DNA of 64,000 nt, taken from positions 434,001 to 498,000 of the forward strand of contig CAWKLX010000003.1 of the NCBI GenBank assembly GCA_963850605.1. Direction: 5' to 3'. Every line of letters starts with the position of its first letter. Positions within the stretch are counted from its first letter, which is position 1. The DNA comes from BOG-908 sp963850605 (GTDB lineage Bacteria > Pseudomonadota > Alphaproteobacteria > Acetobacterales > Acetobacteraceae). Position numbers and translations under genes: made by a program. Positions 1 through 8,151 of this stretch are shown here, piece after piece. The notes under the pieces were generated by a model that saw only the letters and a list, made by a program, of their open reading frames with translations, did no database searches and was not told the DNA's origin.

Positions 1-31
1 CCGCCTGCCCGCTCCCGCCGATCTGCTCCGC

Positions 32-138
32 GAGAGCATGGTCCGTCCGCAATGGCTCACGGATCAAGTTCTAGCTCATTGTCTTGGCGCTCATCTTTAT
101 CCGACCGAACGATTCCGTTCGATCGGATGATGCCCTAG
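32..138 (-). repeat. 107-bp palindromic intergenic element, copy 1
   Basis: Read on the minus strand this matches the element at 57125-57231 over its whole 107 bp with scattered substitutions. Shared blocks include CATCATCCGATCGAACGGAA, CCAAGACAATGAGCTAG and GTGAGCCA. It holds two consecutive imperfect hairpins. Its ends are degenerate inverted repeats (GAGAGCA at 32-38, TGCCCTAG at 131-138). A longer reading frame for the next gene starts inside this element, so that longer start is unlikely to be real. Nothing else is recognisable in bases 1-173. Confidence 0.75.
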
Positions 139-173
139 TGGCCAGCCGGCTGTCCGCCTTGCGCGCCGGTGCC

Positions 174-497
174 ATGCGCCTGGACGCCACGTCACGTCTG
201 CATCTGCGCATTCTGGCCACGCACTTGACCATCATCCTGGTTTTTGCATTGCCCATATTGCTGCTCGACGCCTCGTGGCACGGCCTTCTGGCGCGGCTGG
301 CGGCCAGCTTGCGCCTGGCTGCCGCCAGCCTGGCGTTCATGGCGCTTGTCGCCCGTCATCCTTGGCCACGCCGAAGCTTTTGCCTGTGGGACGAGGTGAC
401 CGTCCTGTGCGCGCTGGCGCTGCTGTGCGCGCTCGTGTTGCCGGCGGCGCGTGTTGCCGAGGTGCAGGACGCTTCCCATGTCAGCGCCCCACCGTGA
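174..497 (+). CDS. small hydrophobic membrane protein, unknown function
   Basis: A 107-residue protein with about three hydrophobic stretches (residues ~15-30, ~40-58 and ~80-95) separated by short basic loops such as RHPWPRR. No catalytic motif is visible and I do not recognise the family. ATG 174 is preferred because the alternative GTG 138 and the longer upstream start overlap or touch the repeat at 32-138. The SDR gene begins 11 nt after the stop, so the two are probably co-transcribed. It may be a small inner-membrane protein of the DoxX or DUF kind, but this cannot be decided here. Confidence 0.5.
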   Translation: MRLDATSRLHLRILATHLTIILVFALPILLLDASWHGLLARLAASLRLAAASLAFMALVARHPWPRRSFCLWDEVTVLCALALLCALVLPAARVAEVQDASHVSAPP

Positions 498-508
498 AGG
501 AACACCCG

Positions 509-1201
509 ATGCCAGCACCGAAAACCATACTTTTAGCCGGCGCCAATCGCGGTCTGGGCCTGGGGCTGGTTCGCGAATACCTGGGACGGGGCTGGCACGT
601 TGTGGCCACCGCGCGCGATCCCGCCGCCGCGAGCGAGCTGGCCACGCTGGCACAGGCGCATGGTGACGCGCTTACGGTCGAGCGGCTGGACGTCGCTGAC
701 CCTGCCTCGGTCAGGGCCCTCGCCAGCCGCTTCAGCGGGCGCGCGCTGGACGTGCTGTTCGTGGTGGCCGGCATGAACGGCCATGCCGGAAAGCCGATTC
801 ACGAGGTGCCCCAGGCCGACATCGCCCGCGAGTTCCTGGTCAACTCCAGCAGCCCGGTCGCCCTGGCCGAGGCATTGGAATCCGCGCTGGCGCCCCATGC
901 GGCGGTCGCTTTCATGACGTCCACCCTGGGCAGCATCGCCGGTAACACGTCAGGCGGCTACGAGCTCTACCGCGGCACCAAGGCGGCGCTGAACATGTTT
1001 GCGGCGTCCTACGCGCTGCGCCATGCCGGCCGGCCTGTGCTGCTGCTGCACCCCGGCTGGGTGCGCACCGACATGGGCGGCCCGAGCGCGCCGCTGGATG
1101 TAGAGACGAGCGTCAAGGGGCTGGCCCAGGTGATCGAGCAGCATGCGAACCGCGCCGGCGTGGCGTATCTGGATTACCAGGGCAAGACGCTCCCCTGGTG
1201 A
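509..1201 (+). CDS. C-factor-like short-chain dehydrogenase/reductase
   Basis: A 230-residue NAD(P)-dependent oxidoreductase of the SDR superfamily. The N-terminal nucleotide-binding loop reads GANRGLGLGL (residues ~10-19), with a following acidic LDVAD. The catalytic Ser lies in TSTLGS and the YxxxK pair in YRGTK, followed by a PGWVRTDMGG loop. This is the compact C-factor (CsgA-like) layout, in which the substrate is usually unknown. ATG 509 is preceded by GAAGG at 496-500. Longer in-frame starts upstream lie inside the preceding gene. It is followed at once by a GC-rich hairpin (1199-1230) that probably ends the transcript. Confidence 0.85.
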   Translation: MPAPKTILLAGANRGLGLGLVREYLGRGWHVVATARDPAAASELATLAQAHGDALTVERLDVADPASVRALASRFSGRALDVLFVVAGMNGHAGKPIHEVPQADIAREFLVNSSSPVALAEALESALAPHAAVAFMTSTLGSIAGNTSGGYELYRGTKAALNMFAASYALRHAGRPVLLLHPGWVRTDMGGPSAPLDVETSVKGLAQVIEQHANRAGVAYLDYQGKTLPW

Positions 1202-1230
1202 TGGGCTGCATAACAGCCCATCCTACGGGT
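1199..1230. repeat. GC-rich palindromic repeat / terminator-like hairpin (type E, copy 1)
   Basis: A perfect 9-bp stem GATGGGCTG/CAGCCCATC closes a 5-nt loop and is followed by CTACGGG. It overlaps the SDR stop codon. The same design (stem of GGGC type plus a trailing CTACG or CTTCGG) recurs at 18375-18400 and 20413-20441. Confidence 0.65.
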
Positions 1231-1272
1231 TCTTAACCCCCGCCACCAAGGGCCGCCTGCTAGCACCCGGAC

Positions 1273-2320
1273 GTGGCCGGCTCCCGATCCCTTTCCGAAC
1301 CTGACGAGTTCGCGCGCCCTCTCGCCGGAGCGTGCATTCGAAGATTTTGCCGAAGCCAGCCTTCGCCCGCAAAGCCTGCGCGAATTCGTCGGCCAGCGCG
1401 CCAGCCGCGAAAACCTGTCCGTGTTCATCGAGGCGGCACGGGCGCGCGCCGAGGCGCTGGACCACGTGCTGCTCCATGGCCCGCCCGGCCTGGGAAAAAC
1501 CACGCTGGCGCAGATCGTGGCGCGCGAGCTCGGCGTGGGGTTCCGCGCCACCTCCGGCCCGGTCATCCAGCGCGCCGGCGACCTGGCCGCCATCCTGACC
1601 AACCTGCAAGCCCGTGACGTGCTGTTCATCGACGAGATCCACCGCCTGCAGCCGGCTATTGAGGAGATCCTCTATCCGGCGATGGAGGATTTCCAGCTCG
1701 ACCTGATCATCGGCGAAGGCCCGGCCGCCCGCTCGGTGCGCATCGACCTGCAACCTTTCACCCTGGTCGGCGCCACTACGCGCGCAGGGCTGCTCGCCAC
1801 TCCGCTGCGCGACCGCTTCGGAATCCCGCTCCGCCTGGTTTTTTATACCCCCGAAGAACTCACCCTGATCGTCGCCCGCGGCGCTGAAAAACTCGCCTTC
1901 GACCTGACCGGTGACGGCGCCCGCGAGATCGCCCGACGTTCGCGCGGCACCCCGCGGATCGCCGGCCGGCTGCTGCGCCGCGTGCGCGACTTCGCCCTCG
2001 TCTCTGGCCAGAAAACCGTCGATCGCGACACCGCGGACGCCGCCTTGCTGCGTCTGGAGGTCGATGCGCTGGGACTGGATGCGATGGACCGCCGCTACCT
2101 GCGCCGCATGGCCGAGCATCATGGCGGCGGCCCGGTCGGCGTCGAAACGCTGGCGGCCGCCCTGGCCGAGGCGCGCGACACGCTGGAGGACGTGGTCGAA
2201 CCCTACCTCATCCAGGAAGGCCTGATGTTGCGCACCAGCCGCGGCCGCATGCTGGGCGAATCCGGCTGGCGTCACCTGGGTCTCAGACCTCCCGCGGGAC
2301 CGCAGGACCTGCTTCTGTGA
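1273..2320 (+). CDS. ruvB: Holliday junction branch migration helicase RuvB (frameshifted near N-terminus)
   Basis: This is the ATP-driven motor of the RuvAB branch-migration complex. The intact stretch from 1421 carries Walker A GPPGLGKTT, the DEIH Walker B box, sensor motif GATTRAGLL with the following LRDRFG, and the C-terminal winged-helix region. The usual RuvB N-terminus (SPERAFEDFAEASLRP, then EFVGQ) is encoded upstream at 1322-1420 without a start codon. The preceding residues lie in another frame that opens at GTG 1273. A one-base frame change near 1310-1322 is therefore needed, and GTG 1421 is not the true start. ruvC and ruvA are not adjacent; an SDR gene lies upstream instead. The stop overlaps the ybgC start (GTGA). 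Confidence 0.9.
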
Positions 2321-2712
2321 ATTACACTTACGTCACCCGCGTGTACTACGCGGACACTGATGCGGGCGGCGTCGTGCATCACGCGACCTATCTGGCCATG
2401 GCCGAACGGGCACGGACGGAGGCGCTGCGCGACGCCGGCCTGCCGCACGAGGCGATGCGGAAAGATCATGACTGCATCTTCATGGTACGGCGCGCCGATC
2501 TGGAGTATCTGCGCCCGGCCCGGCTGGACGACATGCTGACCATCACCACGCATAAAACGGCCGAATCGGCCGCCACCATCACCCTGCTCCAGGCGTTCGC
2601 GCTTGCCGACGGAGCGTGCGCGGTGCGGGCGGAAATACAACTCGCCTGCGTCCGCGCCAGCACGGGCCGGGCTGCCCGAATCCCCGCGCCGTGGCGCCAC
2701 CTTCTCACCTAA
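2317..2712 (+). CDS. ybgC: Tol-Pal associated acyl-CoA thioesterase YbgC
   Basis: A 131-residue hotdog-fold thioesterase. The signature YYADTDAGGVVHHATYL contains the catalytic Asp and the following helix, and is placed close to the N-terminus as in the 4-hydroxybenzoyl-CoA thioesterase/YbgC family. The family hydrolyses short-chain or malonyl-type acyl-CoA thioesters and is linked to phospholipid metabolism near the Tol-Pal complex. The GTG start overlaps the ruvB stop by 4 nt, and tolQ follows 13 nt after the stop, so it belongs to the tol transcript. Confidence 0.9.
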   Translation: MNYTYVTRVYYADTDAGGVVHHATYLAMAERARTEALRDAGLPHEAMRKDHDCIFMVRRADLEYLRPARLDDMLTITTHKTAESAATITLLQAFALADGACAVRAEIQLACVRASTGRAARIPAPWRHLLT

Positions 2713-2725
2713 GGATTTTTCTGCG

Positions 2726-3442
2726 TTGGACCCAGCCGTCACCGCCACGACCCTGCCCGCCCCAGGCGGCGACCTGTCGTTGTTCAACCTGTTCCTGCAG
2801 GCCGACATCGTCGTCAAACTGGTCATGCTGCTGCTGCTGTTCGCCAGCATCTGGGTGTGGGCGATCGTCTTCGAAAAGGTCACTGCGCTGCGCCGGGTGA
2901 ACCGCCTGGCCACCGCGTTCGAGGACCGTTTTTGGTGCGGCGGCAGCCTCGAGGACCTCTACGACCAGGAAGGCGCGCGTCCTTTGCACCCCATCGCCGC
3001 CGTGTTCGGCGCCGCCATGGGCGAATGGCGACGCAGCAGCCGCGTCGCCGGCGCCGACATGGCCCGCGGCAGCGTGCGCGACCGGATCGACCGCGCCATG
3101 AACGTGACGGTCACGCGCGAGATGGAGCGGCTGGAGCGATGGATGGTGTTCCTGGCGTCCGTCGGCTCGATCGGCCCGTTCATCGGCCTGTTCGGCACCG
3201 TGTGGGGCATCATGCATAGCTTTTCCGCCATCGCCGCCATGCACAACACCAATCTGTCCGTGGTCGCCCCAGGCATCGCCGAAGCGCTGTTCGCCACCGC
3301 CATCGGCCTGGCGGCTGCCATCCCCGCCGTGCTCGCCTACAACCAGATTTCCACGGCCCTCTCCCGTTTCGCCTCTCGGCTTGAGGGTTTCGGCGTGGAG
3401 TTCGGCGCCATTCTCAGCCGCCAAAGCGAGGAGCGCGTCTGA
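2726..3442 (+). CDS. tolQ: Tol-Pal proton channel subunit TolQ
   Basis: A 238-residue inner-membrane protein of the MotA/TolQ/ExbB family. It forms the proton channel with TolR and energises TolA during outer-membrane constriction. One hydrophobic segment lies at residues ~27-48. The paired C-terminal segments contain SVGSIGPFIGLFGTVWGIM and APGIAEALFATAIGL, the conserved TolQ helices that line the pore. The TTG start at 2726 is chosen because AAGGA lies at 2711-2715, about 10 nt upstream. Earlier in-frame starts lie within ybgC. Its stop overlaps tolR (TGATG). Confidence 0.93.
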   Translation: MDPAVTATTLPAPGGDLSLFNLFLQADIVVKLVMLLLLFASIWVWAIVFEKVTALRRVNRLATAFEDRFWCGGSLEDLYDQEGARPLHPIAAVFGAAMGEWRRSSRVAGADMARGSVRDRIDRAMNVTVTREMERLERWMVFLASVGSIGPFIGLFGTVWGIMHSFSAIAAMHNTNLSVVAPGIAEALFATAIGLAAAIPAVLAYNQISTALSRFASRLEGFGVEFGAILSRQSEERV

Positions 3443-3876
3443 TGGCCGGCGGTCTGATGGGCGCGCGCGGGCGCGGCCGGGCAGGGCGCTACCGCTCGAT
3501 GGCCGAGATCAACGTCACCCCGCTGGTGGACGTCATGCTGGTGCTTTTGATCGTGTTCATGGTGACGGCGCCGATGCTGACCTCGGGCGTCAACGTCGAC
3601 CTGCCCAAAACCAACGCACAACCGCTGACCGCGGACGCCACCCCGCTGACGGTGACCATTTCGGCCGATGGCCAGATCCATTTCGGCGACGAGGCAGTGC
3701 TGCCCGGCGATCTGGTCGCGCGCCTGCAGGCTGCCGCCAACAACGACCCGGCGCGGCGCATTTTTGTCCGCGGCGACAGGTCGATCCCCTACGGCCAGGT
3801 GATGCAGGTGATGGCGACCATAGCGGGCGGCGGTTTCACCAAAGTGGCGCTGCTGGCCGAGCAGACCCAGAAATAG
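3442..3876 (+). CDS. tolR: Tol-Pal energiser subunit TolR
   Basis: A 144-residue single-pass inner-membrane protein of the ExbD/TolR family. INVTPLVDVMLVLLIVFMV is the transmembrane helix and carries the Asp needed for proton coupling. The periplasmic domain (residues ~50-140) ends in the usual GDRSIPYGQVMQVMATIAGG region. The ATG overlaps the tolQ stop. No frame damage is present in this gene, unlike tolA and tolB just downstream. Confidence 0.93.
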   Translation: MAGGLMGARGRGRAGRYRSMAEINVTPLVDVMLVLLIVFMVTAPMLTSGVNVDLPKTNAQPLTADATPLTVTISADGQIHFGDEAVLPGDLVARLQAAANNDPARRIFVRGDRSIPYGQVMQVMATIAGGGFTKVALLAEQTQK

Positions 3877-3888
3877 TTTCGGCGCGCA

Positions 3889-4956
3889 TTGGACACCCAC
3901 CACCCAGCTTTCGTGAAGACGCGGACCGCCCAATCCACGCGGCTGCGCATCTCCGCGCCCCCCGGCATGGGGCGTTCCGCCGGCTATCTCGGCCGGGTTG
4001 CACATCTTCATCCTGCTCGCGCTGATCGTGGTGATTCCCGCGCCGCTGCCCCCTCCGCCGCCGCCCGACGATGCCGTGGAGGTCGAGTTCGAGGGCAAGG
4101 CCGACTCGGCGCAAAAATCCGACCGCACCGGCCATGTGGCCGCGCCGACCGAGGCGGACCATCCGGCCGACGACAATCCGGCGGAGAAAGAGCCCACCAA
4201 ACAGCCGATCGAAAAGCCGCCTCCGCCGCCACCTCCGCCTCCGCCTCCGCCGACCCCCGCGCCGGTGGAGTCAAAGTGATCGACACGGCGAGGCTGGCGC
4301 CGCCGCCGCCGTCCGAGCGCGCGGAAGCGCTGAAGCCGCCGCCGCCGATGAAGGTCGTGGCGACCAAGCCCCCGCCCGTGCCGATGCAGGCGCCGGTCCC
4401 GCCAAAACCGCCGGAGAAGAATCCGGTCGAGAAGACCAAGCCGCTGGATACAGTGCGCCACCAGCAGAACCCGACCAAGAACCCGGTGCCCGATACCAAG
4501 AGCCTGATGAACACGCTCGACAAGCTGCTGGCCGACCAGAAGCAGGACCGGCCGCCGACCCATGTCTACAATCCGTCACGCGGCGGCGCGCATGACGCGG
4601 GCGGGCAGAAGCACGGCAATCTGACCGGCGCGCTCAGCGAGGGCCAGCGCAAGACGATCGGTGATTCCGTACGGAGTTGTTATTCGGAGGACACGGCGGC
4701 GAAAGACTATGCGTCGTTCTATGTCGAGATGCAGGTGATGGTCGATGAGGCGGCGAGGCTCGTCTAGCGAAGCTACCGGACCCTTCCAGGCGCACGCGAA
4801 CGGCGACCCGCATATTCCGTGCCTTCGCCGAACGCGCGATGCACGCGGTGCTGGAGCCCGGAATGTGCGAAATTGCCCCTACCTCCCAACCTGCTCGGCC
4901 ACCCGGGCGCGGTAATTCAAGTTCGGATTCAGACCATGACGGAGACTGCCCTATGA
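3889..4956 (+). CDS. tolA: Tol-Pal bridging protein TolA (several frame changes)
   Basis: TolA links the TolQR motor to TolB and Pal across the periplasm. The membrane anchor AISAGLHIFILLALIVVIP is read in one frame (around 3983-4040) and is followed by a proline-rich linker. At the proline tract near 4255-4279 the frame changes and the linker continues from GVKVIDTARLAPPP. A SEGQRKTIGDSVRSCY segment opens the C-terminal domain. After a premature TAG at 4765-4767 the domain continues in two further frames (FRAFAERAMHAVLEPG near 4820-4870, then LLGHPGAVIQVR near 4900-4930) and ends at 4956. Four frame changes are needed in all. The true start is uncertain: TTG 3889 opens the first frame, and no ATG lies in the anchor frame. 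Confidence 0.8.
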
Positions 4957-6309
4957 TCGGCCACCGGATTACAGCGGCGAGATGCCCTGCGCCGGCGCGG
5001 TTTTCTGGCCGCGATCGGCCCTGCTGACCGCCGCCCCGGTCTGGCGCAATCCGCAAGCCGCCGGGGGGCTGCGGCGAACGAGCCGATCATCGACGTGCCG
5101 GGCGCGCAGCGTAACCCGATTCCCATCGCCATCACCGGCCTGTCGGGCGGCTGCTGGCGGAGTCGACATAGGCGGCGTGGTCAATGCGGACCTGGAGCGC
5201 TGCGGCCTGTTCCGCCCCATGGGCCAGGGCTTTGCCGCCGATGCGGGCGGCGCGCCCAATTTCCAGACCTGGAAATGGGTCGGCGCCCACGCGCTGGTCA
5301 CCGGCCAGGTGACCGGCACAGACCCGTTGCGCGTCGAGTTCCGGCTGTGGGACGTGCTGCAAGGCCCTCAGATCCAGGGCACGGCCTATACGACCTCGGC
5401 GGCCAATTGGCGGCGCATCGCGCACATCATCGCCGACGTCATCTACGAACGGCTGGTCGGCGAAAAAGGCTATTTCGACACGCGCATCGTCTATGTGGCG
5501 GCGACGGGCCGCCGAGGCAGTCAGACCAAGCGGCTGGCCATCATGGACCAGGACAGCGCCAATAACCGCATCCTGACCGACGGCTCGTGGCTGGTGCTGA
5601 CGCCGCGCTTCAACCCGGCACGCGACCAGATCGCCTTCATGAGCTACGCCAATAATCGTCCGCGCGTGTATCTGTTCGACCTCGCAGCGGCCGGCAGACC
5701 ACGCTTCGGCGAGTTCGAGGGCATGAGCTTCGCGCCGCGCTTCTCGCCGGATGGCCGCAGCTGCATCCTGTCGGTCACGCGCGGTGGCGGCTCGGACATC
5801 TTCGTGGTCGATGCCGCCAGCCACGCGGCGCACCGGCTGACCAGCTCCGGCAGCATCGACACCAGCCCCTGCTACAGCCCCGATGGCAGCCAGATCGTGT
5901 TCAACTCCGATCGTGGCGGCGACCAGCAGCTCTATGTCATGGGCGCCGGCGGCGGCGGCGCGCGGCGGATCAGCTTCGGCCATGGACGCTATGCGACGCC
6001 GGTGTGGTCGCCGCGCGGCGACCTGATCGCGTTCACCCGCCTGTCTGGCGGCACCTTCGCCATCGGCGTCGATGTCGCCGGACGGCTCCGGCGAGCGCAT
6101 CCTGTCGGAAAGCTTCTCGGTGGAAGGCCCGACCTTTGCGCCGAACGGCCGGGTGCTGATGTTCTGCCGCGAGACCGCCGGCCCGCGATTCGAGCGGCAG
6201 CGGCTATTCGTCGCGCCTGGTGTCGATCGACATCACCGGCTTCAACGAACGCCAGGTGCCCACGCCTACGGATGCATCCGATCCTGCCTGGTCGCCACTG
6301 AATGCGTAG
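4953..6309 (+). CDS. tolB: Tol-Pal periplasmic beta-propeller TolB (several frame changes)
   Basis: TolB is the periplasmic protein that connects Pal to TolA. The bulk (5159 to about 6072) lies in one frame. It shows the N-terminal D2 domain (VDIGGVVNADLERCGLF) and propeller blades with SPDGRS, YSPDGSQIVF and WSPRGDLIAF. The signal peptide (RRRGFLAAIG, then ALLTAAPV and LAQSA) is spread over three frames at 4981-5060. The C-terminus is spread over two more: FAPNGRVLMFCRE from about 6072, then LVSIDITGFNERQVP to the stop at 6307-6309. Six frame changes are needed. The double or triple arginine before the hydrophobic stretch suggests a Tat-type leader, as in other acetic acid bacteria. ATG 4953 overlaps the end of tolA. 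Confidence 0.85.
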
Positions 6310-6512
6310 GCGGTCGTCGCTTTCGGTCCTTGGAGATGACAAGCATTTGGCGTAATCTTCCCTGGCGACTGAGAGCTGACTGCTGAAAGCTGGTCAACTT
6401 GACCGACTCAGAAATGTCAGCGTATTTCCGCCGCACCGCGGCAACGATTTGAGTGGGCGGGTCGTTACTGGCGTGGTCAACCGACGCATCCGACGACAGG
6501 AATCGACTTGTC
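6310..6512 (+). promoter_or_regulatory. tolB-pal intergenic region with possible sigma70-type promoter (6399-6427)
   Basis: TTGACC at 6399-6404 and GTATTT at 6422-6427 are 17 nt apart, a plausible -35/-10 pair about 86 nt before the pal start. The region is less GC-rich than its flanks. This would give pal its own promoter inside the tol locus. The match to the -10 consensus is weak. Confidence 0.3.
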
Positions 6513-7017
6513 ATGAACATAAAGTATCTCGGCGCAGTTGCCGCCATCGCCTTGCTGGCCGCCTGCTCGCATAATCCGCCCGCCAATACCGGCGCCAATG
6601 CCGGCAATGGTGGTGGGGCCATGTCGTCCCAGAGCGGTGTGGTGCCGGGCAGCCAGGAGGATCTGGTGGCGAACGTGGGCGACCGCGTCTTCTATGAACT
6701 CAACTCCTCCACCCTGACCGATGCCGGCCAGGCGACACTGGACAAGCAGGCCGCCTGGCTCGCCAAGTATCCGAATGTCAGCGTCCAGATCGCCGGCAAT
6801 TGCGATGACCGTGGAACGGAAGAGTTCAACCTGGCGCTGGGCCAGCGCCGCGCCAACGCCGCCAAGGATTACCTGGCCGCCAAGGGCGTGTCCGCCAGCC
6901 GCATGACCACGATCAGCTACGGCAAGGACCGCCCGACAGCACTTGGGCGATGACGAGCAGGCTTGGTCGCAGAACCGCAACGCGATCACCTCGGTCAAGT
7001 CCGGCGCCGGCGTCTGA
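6513..7017 (+). CDS. pal: peptidoglycan-associated lipoprotein Pal (frameshift near C-terminus)
   Basis: Pal is the outer-membrane OmpA-like lipoprotein of the Tol-Pal system. The leader ends in a lipobox (ALLAAC, Cys at residue 17), followed by a low-complexity linker. The OmpA_C domain has VYYEL-type strand DRVFYELNSSTL, then NVSVQIAGNCDDRGTEEFN (peptidoglycan-binding Asp and Arg) and LGQRRANAAKDYL. Near 6942-6945 one extra base shifts the frame to an early TGA. In the next frame the expected end GDDEQAWSQNRNAIT runs to TGA 7015-7017. ATG 6513 is chosen because it places a proper lipoprotein signal. Confidence 0.9.
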
Positions 7018-7096
7018 GGTCCGCCCGCCGGGCCACGGGCTCGGCGACGCGTTTTCGGCGTGATGCGCATTTCCCGCGATCGCGGGAACCTGGGAC

Positions 7097-7123
7097 GGGG
7101 GCGAAAGCCCCCCGGACTTTTCT
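7097..7123 (+). terminator. hairpin terminator after pal
   Basis: GGGGGC/GCCCCC (7097-7102 and 7107-7112) closes a GAAA tetraloop and is followed by CGGACTTTTCT. The stem is perfect and the T-run short. It could end most pal transcripts or attenuate into cpoB. Confidence 0.55.
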
Positions 7124-7227
7124 GTTCGGCCGACTCCTCAGACAGGTATCGCGTGTCGCTTTTGTCACTCGTCTGCGCCGGACGGGCGCTGTACGCAGAC
7201 CCGTTGCCGTATACCGCCGGAGCGCCC

Positions 7228-8098
7228 ATGCCGTCCCGCCATCACCTGATTGCCGCTGGCCTGATTGTCTGCGCGCTGCACCGGCCGGCCTGGTCGCAGG
7301 TGGAGACGCGCGAGGGTATCGCGCTGCAGAACCAGATCGCCGAGTTGCGCCAGGAACTGCAGATGATGCAGCAGGCACAGCAGGGCGCCGGTCCCGGACC
7401 GCAGGGCTACGCGCCGCCTCCTGCCTACCAGCCGTCACCGGATGCCGCGGCAGGCGGCGGCGATACCGCGGCCCAGCTCGTCGTGCGCGTCACGGCGTTG
7501 GAGGAGCAGAACCGAACGTTGCAGGGGCGAGTGGACGATCTGTCGAACCAGCTTCAGCGCCAGCATGACGAGCTGACCAAGCAGATCGGTGATCTCTCTT
7601 TCAAGCTCGGTCAGGGTGGGGCGTCGTCCACCGACACGGGCGGCACCGCGCCGCCGCCGATCAGCCCGGCGATGACCGCACCTGCCCGACCTGCCGCTGC
7701 CGCCGCCCGCGCGTCGCACGCCTGAGCTCGCCTTGCGCGAGGGCAATGCGGCCCTGGCGCGAAGGGATTACGCCGGTGCCGCAGCCGCGGCACGCGAGGC
7801 GCTGTCCGGCGGCCATGGGGCCACGGCCGCGAGCGCGCAGTTCCTGCTGGCGCGCGCCGAGGGCGGACAGCGGGAATACAAGCAGTCGGCCGCCGATTTC
7901 TACCAGGCCTAAGCGCACAACCCGCGCGCGCCCGCCGCACCGGTCGCCTTGCTGGGCGTTGCCAATTCGCTGATCGCAATGGGCGACAACCACGATGCAT
8001 GCCAGGCACTGGCGAAGCTGCAAGCCGAATTCCCGGGTGCGGCGAGCGTGAAGGCCGGTGCCGCCGGCGCCCGCAAGCGCGCCGCCTGCGGACACTGA
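7228..8098 (+). CDS. cpoB: cell division coordinator CpoB/YbgF (frameshift and in-frame stop)
   Basis: A periplasmic TPR protein that coordinates peptidoglycan synthesis with Tol-Pal constriction. ATG 7228 opens a signal peptide (GLIVCALHRPAWSQ). A coiled-coil region follows (QNQIAELRQELQMMQQAQQ, then VDDLSNQLQRQHDELTKQI). The first frame ends at a TGA near 7725. After a net one-base insertion near 7670-7690 the TPR part continues (LREGNAALARRDYAGAAAAA, then QFLLARAEG). A TAA at 7910-7912 interrupts it where the family would carry a sense codon, probably Tyr, and the same frame resumes with APVALLGVANSLIAMGD to TGA 8096-8098. Two separate defects are thus needed. Confidence 0.8.
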
Positions 8099-8151
8099 GC
8101 GGCGGTTGGCGTCAACCGCCGGCACTGACCGGCGAATGGTTCGAGCATGTC

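Noticed and set aside
4255..4279. Programmed frameshift at the proline tract of tolA
   Set aside because: Similar breaks occur in many unrelated genes and lack a shared slippery site, so a general sequence artefact is simpler.
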